Origin: Roseiarcus sp963772555
GTDB lineage: Bacteria; Pseudomonadota; Alphaproteobacteria; Rhizobiales; Beijerinckiaceae
DNA: 64,000 bases
Direction of reading: 5' to 3'
Assembly: GCA_963772555.1 (NCBI GenBank)
Contig: CAVYXQ010000007.1
Span: forward strand, 62,001 to 126,000
The notes beneath the pieces are model-generated. The model searched no databases, was not told where the DNA came from, and saw only the letters and a list, made by a program, of their open reading frames with translations. Position numbers and translations under genes: made by a program. Shown piece by piece: positions 47,921 to 56,912 of this stretch; positions within the stretch are counted from its first letter, which is position 1; each line of letters opens with the position of its first letter.

Positions 47921-47954
47921 GCGGTCTGCGCGCGACGTCCTCATTCGCGTGCGG

Positions 47955-49067
47955 TCAAAGAACCGCCCCGGTTGCGCCAAAGAGATGCGCCTGACTCGCA
48001 AGCAGCTGCAGGCCGACGGCGGCGCCGGCCTTCGCCTCGAGGTTGCCTTCGCCTTCGACGATGAGTTGTCCGGCCGGCGTGTCGACATAAAGAAGGGTTG
48101 CGTTGCCGAGATGCTCGATAAGCGCGACCGCGCCGTTGAGCGCGGCGGTCGGGTCCTGCGGATCGACGAGGATCAGATGTTCCGGGCGAACGCCGAGTTC
48201 CGCTGATCGCGCATTGGCCGGGTCGGTCTTGAGGCCGATCTCGGCCTTTCGTCCTCCGGGAAGCACCACGCTTGCCGTTCGACCGTTCAACCCTGCAACC
48301 TCGACCTCGAAGAAATTCATGCCTGGCGAGCCGATGAACGCCGCGACGAACTTGTTTGCCGGCGCATTGTAGAGTTGGAGCGGCGAGCCGACCTGCGAGA
48401 TGCGTCCCTTGTCGAGAACGACAATCCTGTCGGCCAGGGTCATCGCCTCGGTCTGGTCGTGCGTCACATAAATCATCGTCGTGCCGAGATCGGCATGGAG
48501 CTTGGCGAGTTCGAGGCGCATCTGCACCCGGAGCTTCGCGTCGAGGTTGGACAGAGGCTCGTCGAACAGAAACACCTCGGGCTTGCGCACGAGCGCGCGC
48601 CCGATCGCCACGCGCTGGCGTTGGCCGCCGGAAAGCTCAGCGGGCCGGCGATCGAGATAGGGTTCGAGCTGCAGGATGCGCGCGACTTCGAGCGCGCGCT
48701 CGTCTTGGACCTTGCGCGGCGCGCCGGCGACAGAGAGCGAGAAGGCGATGTTTTGCCTGACCGTCATGTGCGGGTAGAGGGCGTAGGACTGGAACACCAT
48801 CGCGATCCGCCGTTGGGCGGGCGGCACTTCTGTCACGTCGACATTGTCGATGAAGCACTGTCCGGCGGTGATTGCCTCGAGACCCGCAATCATCCGCAGC
48901 AGCGTCGATTTTCCGCAGCCGGAAGGCCCGAGTAGGGCGGTAAAGGACCCCTTCTCGACGGCAAGGCTCAGGTCGCTGATTGCGGTCACCGCGCCATAGC
49001 GCTTGGTGACGCGCTTCAGTTCGACGTGCGGCTCCCCTCCGTTCCCGTTCCTCGACGGCGCGCTCAT
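47955..49067 (-). CDS. CUT1 ABC transporter ATPase (MalK/UgpC/MsmX type)
   Basis: 370 residues with Walker A GPSGCGKST (47-55), Q-loop VFQSYALYPH, signature LSGGQRQRV (145-153), Walker B VFLFDEPLSNLD and the switch His in YVTHDQTEAM. A C-terminal TOBE region (ELGVRPEHLIL) follows. It powers importer B and, as the only CUT1 ATPase in the window, may also serve importer A and the 17888 system. Its ATG overlaps the preceding permease stop. Confidence 0.93.
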   Translation of the reverse strand: MSAPSRNGNGGEPHVELKRVTKRYGAVTAISDLSLAVEKGSFTALLGPSGCGKSTLLRMIAGLEAITAGQCFIDNVDVTEVPPAQRRIAMVFQSYALYPHMTVRQNIAFSLSVAGAPRKVQDERALEVARILQLEPYLDRRPAELSGGQRQRVAIGRALVRKPEVFLFDEPLSNLDAKLRVQMRLELAKLHADLGTTMIYVTHDQTEAMTLADRIVVLDKGRISQVGSPLQLYNAPANKFVAAFIGSPGMNFFEVEVAGLNGRTASVVLPGGRKAEIGLKTDPANARSAELGVRPEHLILVDPQDPTAALNGAVALIEHLGNATLLYVDTPAGQLIVEGEGNLEAKAGAAVGLQLLASQAHLFGATGAVL

Positions 49068-49957
49068 CCCTTGATCCCCGCCGACAGCATGATCGCCTGA
49101 GTCACCCTGCGCTGGAAGATCAGATAGACGATGGCGACCGGGAACGCCGCGAGCATCGCCACAGCGAGATCGCGCGCATATTGGACGCCGAACGCGTCAT
49201 GCACCTGCGTGATCCCGACGGTGATGTTCATCTTGTCCTCGGAGCTGATCGCCAGGAACGGCCACAGGAAGAGATTCCAGGCGCCGATGAACGTGATGAT
49301 CGCCAGCGCAGTCGTGATGCCCCAGTTCATCGGCAGATAGATCCGGAACAGGAGCTGAAATTCGTTGGCGCCGTCGATCACCGCGGCCTCGCGAAAATCC
49401 TTCGGCACGGAATCGAAGAACTGCTTGTAGATGATGACCGTGACCGGCGCGATGAGCTGCGGCAGCACCACTCCCGCGAGCGTGTTGATCAGGTGGAAAT
49501 TGTTCATCAGGATGAAATGATTGACGATCAGGGCCTGGATCGGAACCATGAAGCTCGCCAGGATCATATACCAGAAGACTTGGCGCCCGGGAAAGTTCAG
49601 CTGCGAGATCGCATAGCCGGCCCCGGCGGCCATCATGACGACGATCACGGTTACGGCCCCCGAGGTGATCAGCGAGTTGATGTACCAGAGGCCGATCTTG
49701 GTTTCCGTCAGGACGTGGACGTAGTTTTCAACCGTGAAATGCTCCGGCCAGAGGTGGACGACTGGCTTCACGACCAGATATTCCGGCTTGAACGTCGTCA
49801 CGAGCCCCCAATAGAGCGGAAACGCCCACAGCACGCCGCCCAACAGCGTGACCACGGTGATCAGAAGCCCGACGAGATCCAGACGGCGCAGGCGGCTCAA
49901 CCGTCCGGTGCGAGCGGAGGCGACGATTTCGTCGCCGGCGTGGACGGACGCGGTCAT
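49064..49957 (-). CDS. CUT1 sugar ABC transporter permease (MalG type), importer B
   Basis: 297 residues from ATG 49957, overlapping the upstream stop by ATGA. Six membrane segments, EAA loop VPKDFREAAVIDGANEFQLL and FIGAWNLFLWPFLA. Between its partner permease and the ATPase, all joined by four-base overlaps. Confidence 0.9.
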   Translation of the reverse strand: MTASVHAGDEIVASARTGRLSRLRRLDLVGLLITVVTLLGGVLWAFPLYWGLVTTFKPEYLVVKPVVHLWPEHFTVENYVHVLTETKIGLWYINSLITSGAVTVIVVMMAAGAGYAISQLNFPGRQVFWYMILASFMVPIQALIVNHFILMNNFHLINTLAGVVLPQLIAPVTVIIYKQFFDSVPKDFREAAVIDGANEFQLLFRIYLPMNWGITTALAIITFIGAWNLFLWPFLAISSEDKMNITVGITQVHDAFGVQYARDLAVAMLAAFPVAIVYLIFQRRVTQAIMLSAGIKG

Positions 49958-50835
49958 CTTTCCCCTCGCGCGCGAAGCAGCTGGAATTGCAGCACCGACA
50001 ACACCACGATGAGCAGGAACAGGATCAACGCCGCCGCATCGGCGAAGCCGCCGTGGTTCTGCTGGAACGCCTCTCTGTAGATGTACTGCACCATCACCAT
50101 AGTCGCGTTGGTCCTGCCGCCGGCCGCAAACAGATAAACCTGGTCGAAGATCTTGAGTTGCAGGATCAGCTGGATGGTGAAGACGAGCACCGTCACCGGC
50201 CAGATCAGAGGCCAGGTGATGCGGCTGAACTGGGTCCAGCGGCGCGCGCCGTCGAGCTCGGCAGCTTCGTAAATTTCTCTCGAAATGTTGCGCAAGCCGG
50301 CGATGAACAGAAGGACGTTGAATCCGATCCCCCACCACACCGTGATCAACGCGACCGCCGGCATGAACAGCGGGATTGTGCGAAAAATATTGACGCGATG
50401 ACCGTCGTTGAACGGGGCGATCACATATTGGGCGATGCCGAAATCCTTGTCGAACATCCAGGCCCAAACGGTCACAACCACCGAAACGGGCAGGATGAGG
50501 GGCAGAAAAAACGCCGACAGGACGAGGCTCTGCACCCAGCCTCTCAGGCGATTGATTCCGAGAGCGACAACGAGCGCGAGCAGCGTGCTCGGGATCACGC
50601 TCAGGCCGACGAAATAGGCGGTGTTCCAGATCGCGGTGTGGAACAGCCGGTCCGACCAGAGTCGCACGTAATTGGTGAAGCCGGCCCACTGCCCCGGCCC
50701 GATCAGCGGCGCGTTGGTGAAGCTCAGCTGCACCATTTTAATCGTCGGATAGACGAAAATTATAGCGTAGATGACGACGAACGGCGCCATCAGCACGGCG
50801 GCTGTGAAATACTCGCTGCGCCGGCTTCGGAGCAT
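49954..50835 (-). CDS. CUT1 sugar ABC transporter permease (MalF type), importer B
   Basis: 293 residues with six hydrophobic segments (FTAAVLMAPFVVIYAIIFVY) and the EAA loop SREIYEAAELDGARRWTQFS. It follows the binding-protein gene by 76 bases. Confidence 0.9.
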   Translation of the reverse strand: MLRSRRSEYFTAAVLMAPFVVIYAIIFVYPTIKMVQLSFTNAPLIGPGQWAGFTNYVRLWSDRLFHTAIWNTAYFVGLSVIPSTLLALVVALGINRLRGWVQSLVLSAFFLPLILPVSVVVTVWAWMFDKDFGIAQYVIAPFNDGHRVNIFRTIPLFMPAVALITVWWGIGFNVLLFIAGLRNISREIYEAAELDGARRWTQFSRITWPLIWPVTVLVFTIQLILQLKIFDQVYLFAAGGRTNATMVMVQYIYREAFQQNHGGFADAAALILFLLIVVLSVLQFQLLRARGER

Positions 50836-50911
50836 GGCGCGAATGGTCCTTACATTCCCGGCGCTCCGGCCGGCTTGCCATAGAAAGCGGCCGGAGCTGC
50901 CCCAGGTTCCC

Positions 50912-52183
50912 TTATTTCACGAGAGCCTGCAGATCGTCGCGGATCTTCTTGGCGGCGTCCGCCGGCGCGATCTCGCCGTTGAGGGCAGGGATCATGTAAT
51001 TGCCCGCAGCGTCATAGACCGGCGACGCAACACCGGCGTAGATCGACACCGGGTCGAACACCGCTGTCTTGGCCAGCGACGAATACTCGGAGTTGGGCTT
51101 CATAGCCTTGAACTCAGGGCTATCCTGCACAGGCAGATAGGCCGGGATGTGGCCGCCGCTCGCCCACTCCAGCGAGTGAACGTTGAACCAGTGGATCGTC
51201 TCGAGCACCAGCTTGCGCTTCTCCGGAGGCACCGGATTTCCTTGACGGTTCGGGATGGCGAAGGAATGGGAATCCGCCCAGGTCGCCGGTTGCGAGAAGA
51301 ACACCGGGATCTGGATCGCGCCCCAGTCGAACAACTGGCCTTTCTTGGCGAGGTCGACCATTGTCGGCACCTCCCAAACGCCGTTGATGTGCATTGCCGC
51401 CTTGCCGGAGGTGAAGAGTGCGATCGACGCGGGATACTCGGTGTTCGTTGGCGCCCACTTGTTCTTGGTCCATTTCTGCATTTCGGCGAGCGCGTTGGTC
51501 GCTTTCTCGAGATTGTCGCCGTCGAGGAACTTGTCGTCCTTGAAGAACTGGCCGCCCTGCTGGTTGAGCAGAGTGTAAAAAATGCGCCAGCCCGAGCCGC
51601 CGTCGTTCGGCACCGAAAGCCCGTAGACGCCGTTGGCCGTCAGCTTGGCGAGGGCGGCGTCAAAATTTGCCGCGCCATCGAGGCCCTTGGGCTTGCCGTC
51701 ATCGCCGAGCAGGCCAGCCTTTTTCAGCATGTCCTTGTTGTAATAGAGGATGATCGAGTGGATATCGAGTGGCACGGCATATTGCTTGCCATCCGTGCCC
51801 TGCGCCGCCTTCCAGTTGGCCGGGCCGAAATCGCTCGCCTTGATGCCCGCCGCGGCCAGCTCCTCGGGAGAGAGCGGGCTCAGCACGCCCTCGGAGATGC
51901 CTAGCGGCATGCGCGACTCATGGTAGGTCATGACGTCTGGCCCCTGGCCGGTGGCAGCTGAGGTTTGCACCTTGGTGTAGAAGGGAACGCCCCATTCGAG
52001 CGTCGTGGCGTCAATCTGGACCTTGCCTGCGTGCTCTTTGTTGAATTGGTCGAGCATGGCCTTCATGCGAACGCCATCGCCGCCGCTGAGGAAGTCCCAC
52101 CACACGATGGTTTCGGTGGCCTGCGCCGCTCCAACCATGAGCGCCGTGCTCGCCAGCGCCGCGTACAAGACTTTGCGGATCAT
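50912..52183 (-). CDS. CUT1 sugar ABC transporter substrate-binding protein, importer B
   Basis: 423 residues from ATG 52183, preceded by GGGAGGA. A signal peptide (VLYAALASTALMVGAAQA) precedes a family 1 solute-binding protein: ETIVWWDFLSGGDGVRMKAM, QYAVPLDIHSIILYYNKDML and GKAAMHINGVWEVPTMVDLA. It is first in the importer B operon (binding protein, two permeases, ATPase) and divergent from the GH51 gene, which points to arabinose-containing oligosaccharides as cargo. Confidence 0.91.
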   Translation of the reverse strand: MIRKVLYAALASTALMVGAAQATETIVWWDFLSGGDGVRMKAMLDQFNKEHAGKVQIDATTLEWGVPFYTKVQTSAATGQGPDVMTYHESRMPLGISEGVLSPLSPEELAAAGIKASDFGPANWKAAQGTDGKQYAVPLDIHSIILYYNKDMLKKAGLLGDDGKPKGLDGAANFDAALAKLTANGVYGLSVPNDGGSGWRIFYTLLNQQGGQFFKDDKFLDGDNLEKATNALAEMQKWTKNKWAPTNTEYPASIALFTSGKAAMHINGVWEVPTMVDLAKKGQLFDWGAIQIPVFFSQPATWADSHSFAIPNRQGNPVPPEKRKLVLETIHWFNVHSLEWASGGHIPAYLPVQDSPEFKAMKPNSEYSSLAKTAVFDPVSIYAGVASPVYDAAGNYMIPALNGEIAPADAAKKIRDDLQALVK

Positions 52184-52493
52184 TTTCGATTCCTCCCAAA
52201 ATGTGGCCGACGGCTTCCCGTTCGGTCGCGTCGTGACAAAGCGTCTTCGGGAAGCCTTGCGTCGCGATGGTAGCGGGGAAAGCGTAAGGCGCCAAGAGGA
52301 TTCAATCAACGAACCGGATATCGACTAGCGTTCCTGAAGATAAAAGCCTGAGCCATCCCGAGGGATCACAACCGCCTCAGTGTCAGCGATCGCCTGAGAA
52401 AATTGGGCACCTGACCTGTCCGGTCGAGAGCTTGACGCGGTCGGCTAAACCGGCTCCTATGTATCCAACTTCTTGATATCGAGGCGAGGAAAC
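52184..52493. promoter_or_regulatory. Divergent control region, importer B and GH51
   Basis: About 310 bases holding both promoters. A near-palindrome TCAGCGATCGCCTGA lies at about 52384-52398. No gene recognised. Confidence 0.35.
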
Positions 52494-54017
52494 ATGCGCG
52501 CGTCGGTTACGGCCCATCGGGACTATCGGATCGCGAAAATCGACGACCGGTTATACGGCGCATTCCTTGAACACCTGGGACGGGCGATCTACACGGGGAT
52601 CTACGAACCCGGTCATCCGACCGCGGACGCCAACGGCATGCGGAAGGACGTCATCGAACTCGTTCGGGAGCTGAAGGTTCCGATCGTGCGCTATCCTGGC
52701 GGCAATTTCGTCTCCGCCTACAATTGGGAGGACGGCGTCGGCCCGCGCGAGGATCGGCCGACGCGGCTCGACCTGGCCTGGCATACCTCCGAGTCCAATG
52801 CGGTCGGCGTGCACGAGTTTGCCCAATGGTGCGACGCCGCAGGCACGGAAATGATGCTGGCGATCAACCTGGGGTCGCGCGGGCTCGACGAAGCGCGCAA
52901 CTTCGTCGAATACGTGAACGGTCCGACCGGCAGCTACTGGGGCGATCAGCGCAAGAAGCATGGGCGCGCTGAGCCGTTCGGGGTCAAGCACTGGTGCCTC
53001 GGCAACGAGATGGACGGGCCCTGGCAGATCGGCCACAAGACGGCGCACGAATACGGCCGCCTCGCCAACGAGGTGGCGAAGACGCTTCGCGCCTTCGACA
53101 GCTCGCTCCGGCTGATCGTCTGCGGTTCGTCGAATTCCGACATGAAGTCCTATCCCGAGTGGGAGCGCGTCGTCCTTGAGCATACGTACGATGCGGTCGA
53201 CCACATTTCCCTGCATATGTATTTCGCCAACCGGGCGAAAAATACCGCCGAATACCTCGCCCTCAACGCCAAGCTCGACGCCTATATCAGCGCCATCGCC
53301 TCGACGATCGAGTTCGTCCGCGCGTCGAAGCGCAGCCGCAAGAGGGTGACGATCTCCTTCGACGAATGGAACGTCTGGTATCATTCGAACGCGCAGGATC
53401 GTGCGATTCTCGGCGGCTCGAAAGGTTGGCCGCATGCGCCGCGACTGCTGGAAGACATCTACAATTTCGAGGACGCGCTCCAGGTCGGCTGCATCCTCAA
53501 CACCTTCATTCGTCGCTCCGACGTCGTGAGCATCGCCTGCATCGCGCAATTGGTGAACGTGATCGCGCCGATCATGACCGAGCCTGGCGGGGCCGCTTGG
53601 CGGCAGACGATCTACTACCCCTACTTCTTCGCCTCGGTTTATGGGCGTGGCGACGCCCTCGCCCTCAGGGTTCGGTCGCCGGGCTACGACGCGGAAGTCG
53701 CCGACAACGTGCCGTACCTGGACATCTCCGGGGTTTACGACCAAGAGGGCGGCACGGTGACGTTTTTCGCCGTCAACCGGCACGCGGACGAGACGCTCGA
53801 CGTCGAGGTCGACCTGCAAGGTTTCGGCGAGGCGAGGATCCTGGACCTCCAGACGATGACGAGCGGCGACCTCGAGGCGGTCAATTCGCTGAGCGATCCT
53901 CTGAAGGTCACGCCGAAAAGGGCGGTGGACGGGGCGGAGGTCAGCGACGGCCGTCTGACCGCGAAGCTCGCGCCTCACTCCTACCAGATGATCCGGCTGG
54001 GCGTGGCGATCGCGTAA
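52494..54017 (+). CDS. GH51 alpha-L-arabinofuranosidase
   Basis: 507 residues, the normal length for intracellular GH51 enzymes. The substrate-side motif RYPGGNFVSAYNWEDGVGP is present, with acid/base Glu172 in CLGNEMDGPW and nucleophile Glu291 in ISFDEWNVWY, then a C-terminal jelly roll. It removes alpha-L-arabinofuranosyl units from arabinan or arabinoxylan oligosaccharides in the cytoplasm. The ATG at 52494 is chosen over the TTG at 52473 because of the purine-rich GAGGCGAGG before it. Confidence 0.93.
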   Translation: MRASVTAHRDYRIAKIDDRLYGAFLEHLGRAIYTGIYEPGHPTADANGMRKDVIELVRELKVPIVRYPGGNFVSAYNWEDGVGPREDRPTRLDLAWHTSESNAVGVHEFAQWCDAAGTEMMLAINLGSRGLDEARNFVEYVNGPTGSYWGDQRKKHGRAEPFGVKHWCLGNEMDGPWQIGHKTAHEYGRLANEVAKTLRAFDSSLRLIVCGSSNSDMKSYPEWERVVLEHTYDAVDHISLHMYFANRAKNTAEYLALNAKLDAYISAIASTIEFVRASKRSRKRVTISFDEWNVWYHSNAQDRAILGGSKGWPHAPRLLEDIYNFEDALQVGCILNTFIRRSDVVSIACIAQLVNVIAPIMTEPGGAAWRQTIYYPYFFASVYGRGDALALRVRSPGYDAEVADNVPYLDISGVYDQEGGTVTFFAVNRHADETLDVEVDLQGFGEARILDLQTMTSGDLEAVNSLSDPLKVTPKRAVDGAEVSDGRLTAKLAPHSYQMIRLGVAIA

Positions 54018-54428
54018 GGCCGGTTAATCGCGCAATTTGAAAGGGTTTTGACGCTCCGCTGTGTCGATGGTGCGGACGACGGAAGGCGTGGCTGCGGACG
54101 AGTTTTCGGCAAGGAGCGACGGCGCCATCGAGCCAGTTGAGTCATCCGCCTAGAACAGACCATCCAGGTCGGCACCAAGACGATCATTATCAAATCGACG
54201 CGGCGGAAGCGGTTTGACGATCAAGTCAGCAAGGTCAGCGAAAGTTAAAAGTCGGGCCAAAAGAAGTGCGACTTATGGCTGGGCGGTCCGGACCTGCGCG
54301 GGTTTTGCGCAAACTTGACGGGTTGCGGCTGCGATCCGCGTTAACATATTTGAGCTAGCGTGCAATCCGCTTTGGGCCAGGTACATGACGCCGTCATAAC
54401 GGCGCTGGCGAATTCGAGGGGTCTCACG
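54018..54428. other. Intergenic, nothing recognised
   Basis: About 410 bases of slightly lower GC content between GH51 and the amidohydrolase. No convincing coding sequence or repeat was seen. Confidence 0.4.
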
Positions 54429-56207
54429 ATGTGTCGCGGGTGTTTCAGTCAGCTGCTTCTGCGCGATGAGTTCCATTCCGGCGGGATAGCCGGCCTGCTC
54501 GGAAAGGCGGCGTGCCTGCCGACTCGAAGGGCGTTCATGGCCTATTCGGTTGCCGCGGCCTCAGTGCTTCCGGTGGTCGGGGCCGCTCCGGGCTCGGCGG
54601 CAGGCGACGGCGCCGACCTCATTCTGCGGGGCGGGACAATCCGTTCTCTGCCGGGCGCGCCGGTCGCCTCGGCGCTCGCGGTCAAGGGCGGCAAAGTGCT
54701 TGCGGTCGGCGACGAGAGCGCACTGTCGGGCCTCAACAGGGGCGCTAAGGTCGTCGATCTCGGCGGACGCACGATGCTGCCGGGGCTCATCGATCCGCAC
54801 CTCCACACGATCGCGGCTTCATTGATCTACGAACTCCTCGACGACATCGGTTACGGGAAATATCCGACTCGCGAAAAGCTCGTTGCGCATCTCAAGCAAG
54901 AGGCGGCGAGCACGCCGAAGGGGCAGTGGATCGTCGGCGCCAATTTCGACAATCTGCTGCAGGGCGGCGATTTTACCCGCAACGAGCTTAACGCAATTTC
55001 GAGCGATCACCCAATCCTCATCTGGTACATCAATCTGCACGACGCCTGCGTCAACGGCGAGGCGTTCAAGATCGCCGGTATCGGCGAGGATGTTGGCGAA
55101 CTGCCGGGCGGCGGCCATTTCGGTCGCGGCGCGGACGGCCAGCTCAACGGTATGGTGTACGAGGAAAGCGCGATGCTCAAACTCGCGGTCCACTTCCTTG
55201 GCAAGATCACGCCCGAAGTCGCAGCCAAGGCAGTCACGGACTTCACCCGGCATATCGCGTCCGTTGGCAACACGATGGTTCACGAGCCCGGCACGATTCG
55301 CTCGGACTGGATCGGGCCGTTCGCGAAGCTTTCGAATACGCTCTCCTGCCGCACCAGCGCGAGCGTAATGTTCGACGACATGAAGGGCCTGACGGCCTGG
55401 CGTAGCCTCGGCCTCGGAAAGGGCGCGCCCGTCGACAATTCCCTGTTCTCGCTCTATGGCGTGAAAATCGTCGGCGACGGCTCCAACCAGACCGAGACCG
55501 GGGCGCAGACCAAGCCCTATCTGAATTCGACCTCAAAGGGTTCATCGAACTTCGGCGCCGCCGAGATGAAACGGATGGTCGCCGAAGTGAAAGCCGTCGG
55601 ACTGCCGGTGCAGATCCACTGCAACGGCGATTACACGGTCGACATTGCCCTCGACGCGATCGAGGCGGCCTACGCGGGCTCGACCGACTACGGCGTCAAC
55701 CGCATCGAGCACTCGACGATGGCGCGCCCCGACCAGATTTTGCGCATGCAGAAGCTCAACGTGCAGCCGAGTTTCCTCATGAACCATGTGCGCTTCTACG
55801 GCGCCGCCTATCGCGACCAGATCTTCGGCCCCGACCGTGCCGCCTTCATGGATCCCGCCGGGGCCTGTGTGAAAGCCGGCTTGCCCTTCACGCTGCACAC
55901 CGACGGGCCCTGCTCCCCGCCGGGACCGCTCGCGCTCATCAGCACGGCGGTGACGCGGCGTTGCATCATCGACAATTCCGTAGTCGGCCCCGATCAGGCC
56001 GTTTCGCTTGACGATGCGATCCGCGCCGTGACGATCGACGCCGCCAGCCAGCTCGGACAGAGCGACCGCCTTGGCTCGCTTGAAAAGGGCAAGGTGGCGG
56101 ATTTCACGATCCTCGAAAGCGATCCTTACAAGGTGAGCCCAGATGCGATCGCCGACATCAAGGTGAGCGAGACATGGGTGGCGGGGGAGCGGAAGTTCGC
56201 TGCGTGA
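54429..56207 (+). CDS. Tat-exported amidohydrolase (amidohydrolase_3/YtcJ type)
   Basis: 592 residues from ATG 54429, with GAGGGG eight bases upstream. The N-terminus begins with a Cys pair (MCRGC) and then has a twin-arginine signal, TRRAFMAYSVAAASVLP. The mature enzyme has the small beta-sandwich (ADLILRGGTIRSLPGAPVAS), metal motif MLPGLIDPHLHT, QIHCNGDYTVDIALDAIE, NRIEHSTMARPDQI and the catalytic Asp in TLHTDGPCSPPGP, ending GSLEKGKVADFTILESDP. It hydrolyses a C-N bond in an exported setting; the substrate is unknown. It stands alone. Confidence 0.82.
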   Translation: MCRGCFSQLLLRDEFHSGGIAGLLGKAACLPTRRAFMAYSVAAASVLPVVGAAPGSAAGDGADLILRGGTIRSLPGAPVASALAVKGGKVLAVGDESALSGLNRGAKVVDLGGRTMLPGLIDPHLHTIAASLIYELLDDIGYGKYPTREKLVAHLKQEAASTPKGQWIVGANFDNLLQGGDFTRNELNAISSDHPILIWYINLHDACVNGEAFKIAGIGEDVGELPGGGHFGRGADGQLNGMVYEESAMLKLAVHFLGKITPEVAAKAVTDFTRHIASVGNTMVHEPGTIRSDWIGPFAKLSNTLSCRTSASVMFDDMKGLTAWRSLGLGKGAPVDNSLFSLYGVKIVGDGSNQTETGAQTKPYLNSTSKGSSNFGAAEMKRMVAEVKAVGLPVQIHCNGDYTVDIALDAIEAAYAGSTDYGVNRIEHSTMARPDQILRMQKLNVQPSFLMNHVRFYGAAYRDQIFGPDRAAFMDPAGACVKAGLPFTLHTDGPCSPPGPLALISTAVTRRCIIDNSVVGPDQAVSLDDAIRAVTIDAASQLGQSDRLGSLEKGKVADFTILESDPYKVSPDAIADIKVSETWVAGERKFAA

Positions 56208-56912
56208 CAGGGCGGTCATCCAGTCTCGACGGTCAAGGTCGGACGCGACCGGTCCTTGTTCGGAACTGCTGCTCTGGACGTTAAGAGAAGGATCGATAAA
56301 TCCTTGCCAAACTCCGAGTCGTGTTCTAGTTTTGTTCAGGTCGCCGCAATGGAGAACGCCGCTTGTCCGATCCCCTCGAACCTGCCCCGACTCTTGGTAG
56401 CGATCGCTCGCCTGAGGGCCGAGGTCTGCGCCCGAAGGAAGGCCGAGCGCGGGATGCGAATAGCCGGCTTCCTGGAAGCCGCCGCAGGGCGTCATCACGG
56501 TTGTTTCCGTGTTTCCGCGTAACTCCCAAGCGAGGCCATGCTCGTGGGCGAGAACATCGGGGGCGCGGGGCATTTGTAGGCGCGGTCGCTGACCGCGCCG
56601 GCCGCGCTCACCGAGCGCGGCTACAACGCCGCTCTTCATCCGTCGGCAGGCGCGCCCTGGCTTGGGAGTTGCATTTTCGCCTCACCCGGCCGTAAGCCTT
56701 TGATAAGTCCGGTTTCCGGGAAAGAAATTGCAATTTTTTGCAGGAAATTGCAGGCCTTTGGAAGTTTTTTGCAGGTCGATGGCAGCTTTTTGCAAGCTTT
56801 GCGAAAGAAATGGACGGGACGGCGCCGGCGGCGCGGGTTTCAAGTCTGAGCGGACGAGCCGCAAGAAAGCACGCATCCAGACAACCGGGCAGCTTGGGAC
56901 TTTGGCCGCCGC
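56208..56912. other. Intergenic with phased repeat
   Basis: About 700 bases between convergent genes. It contains copy 2 of the phased A/T repeat. No gene recognised. Confidence 0.5.
56690..56753 (+). repeat. Dispersed phased A/T repeat, copy 2
   Basis: Begins CCGTAAGCCTTTGATAAGTC; matches 4387-4450 in the same orientation. Runs such as GCAATTTTTTGCAGG, GGAAGTTTTTTGCAGG and GGCAGCTTTTTGCAAG continue to about 56805. Confidence 0.6.
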
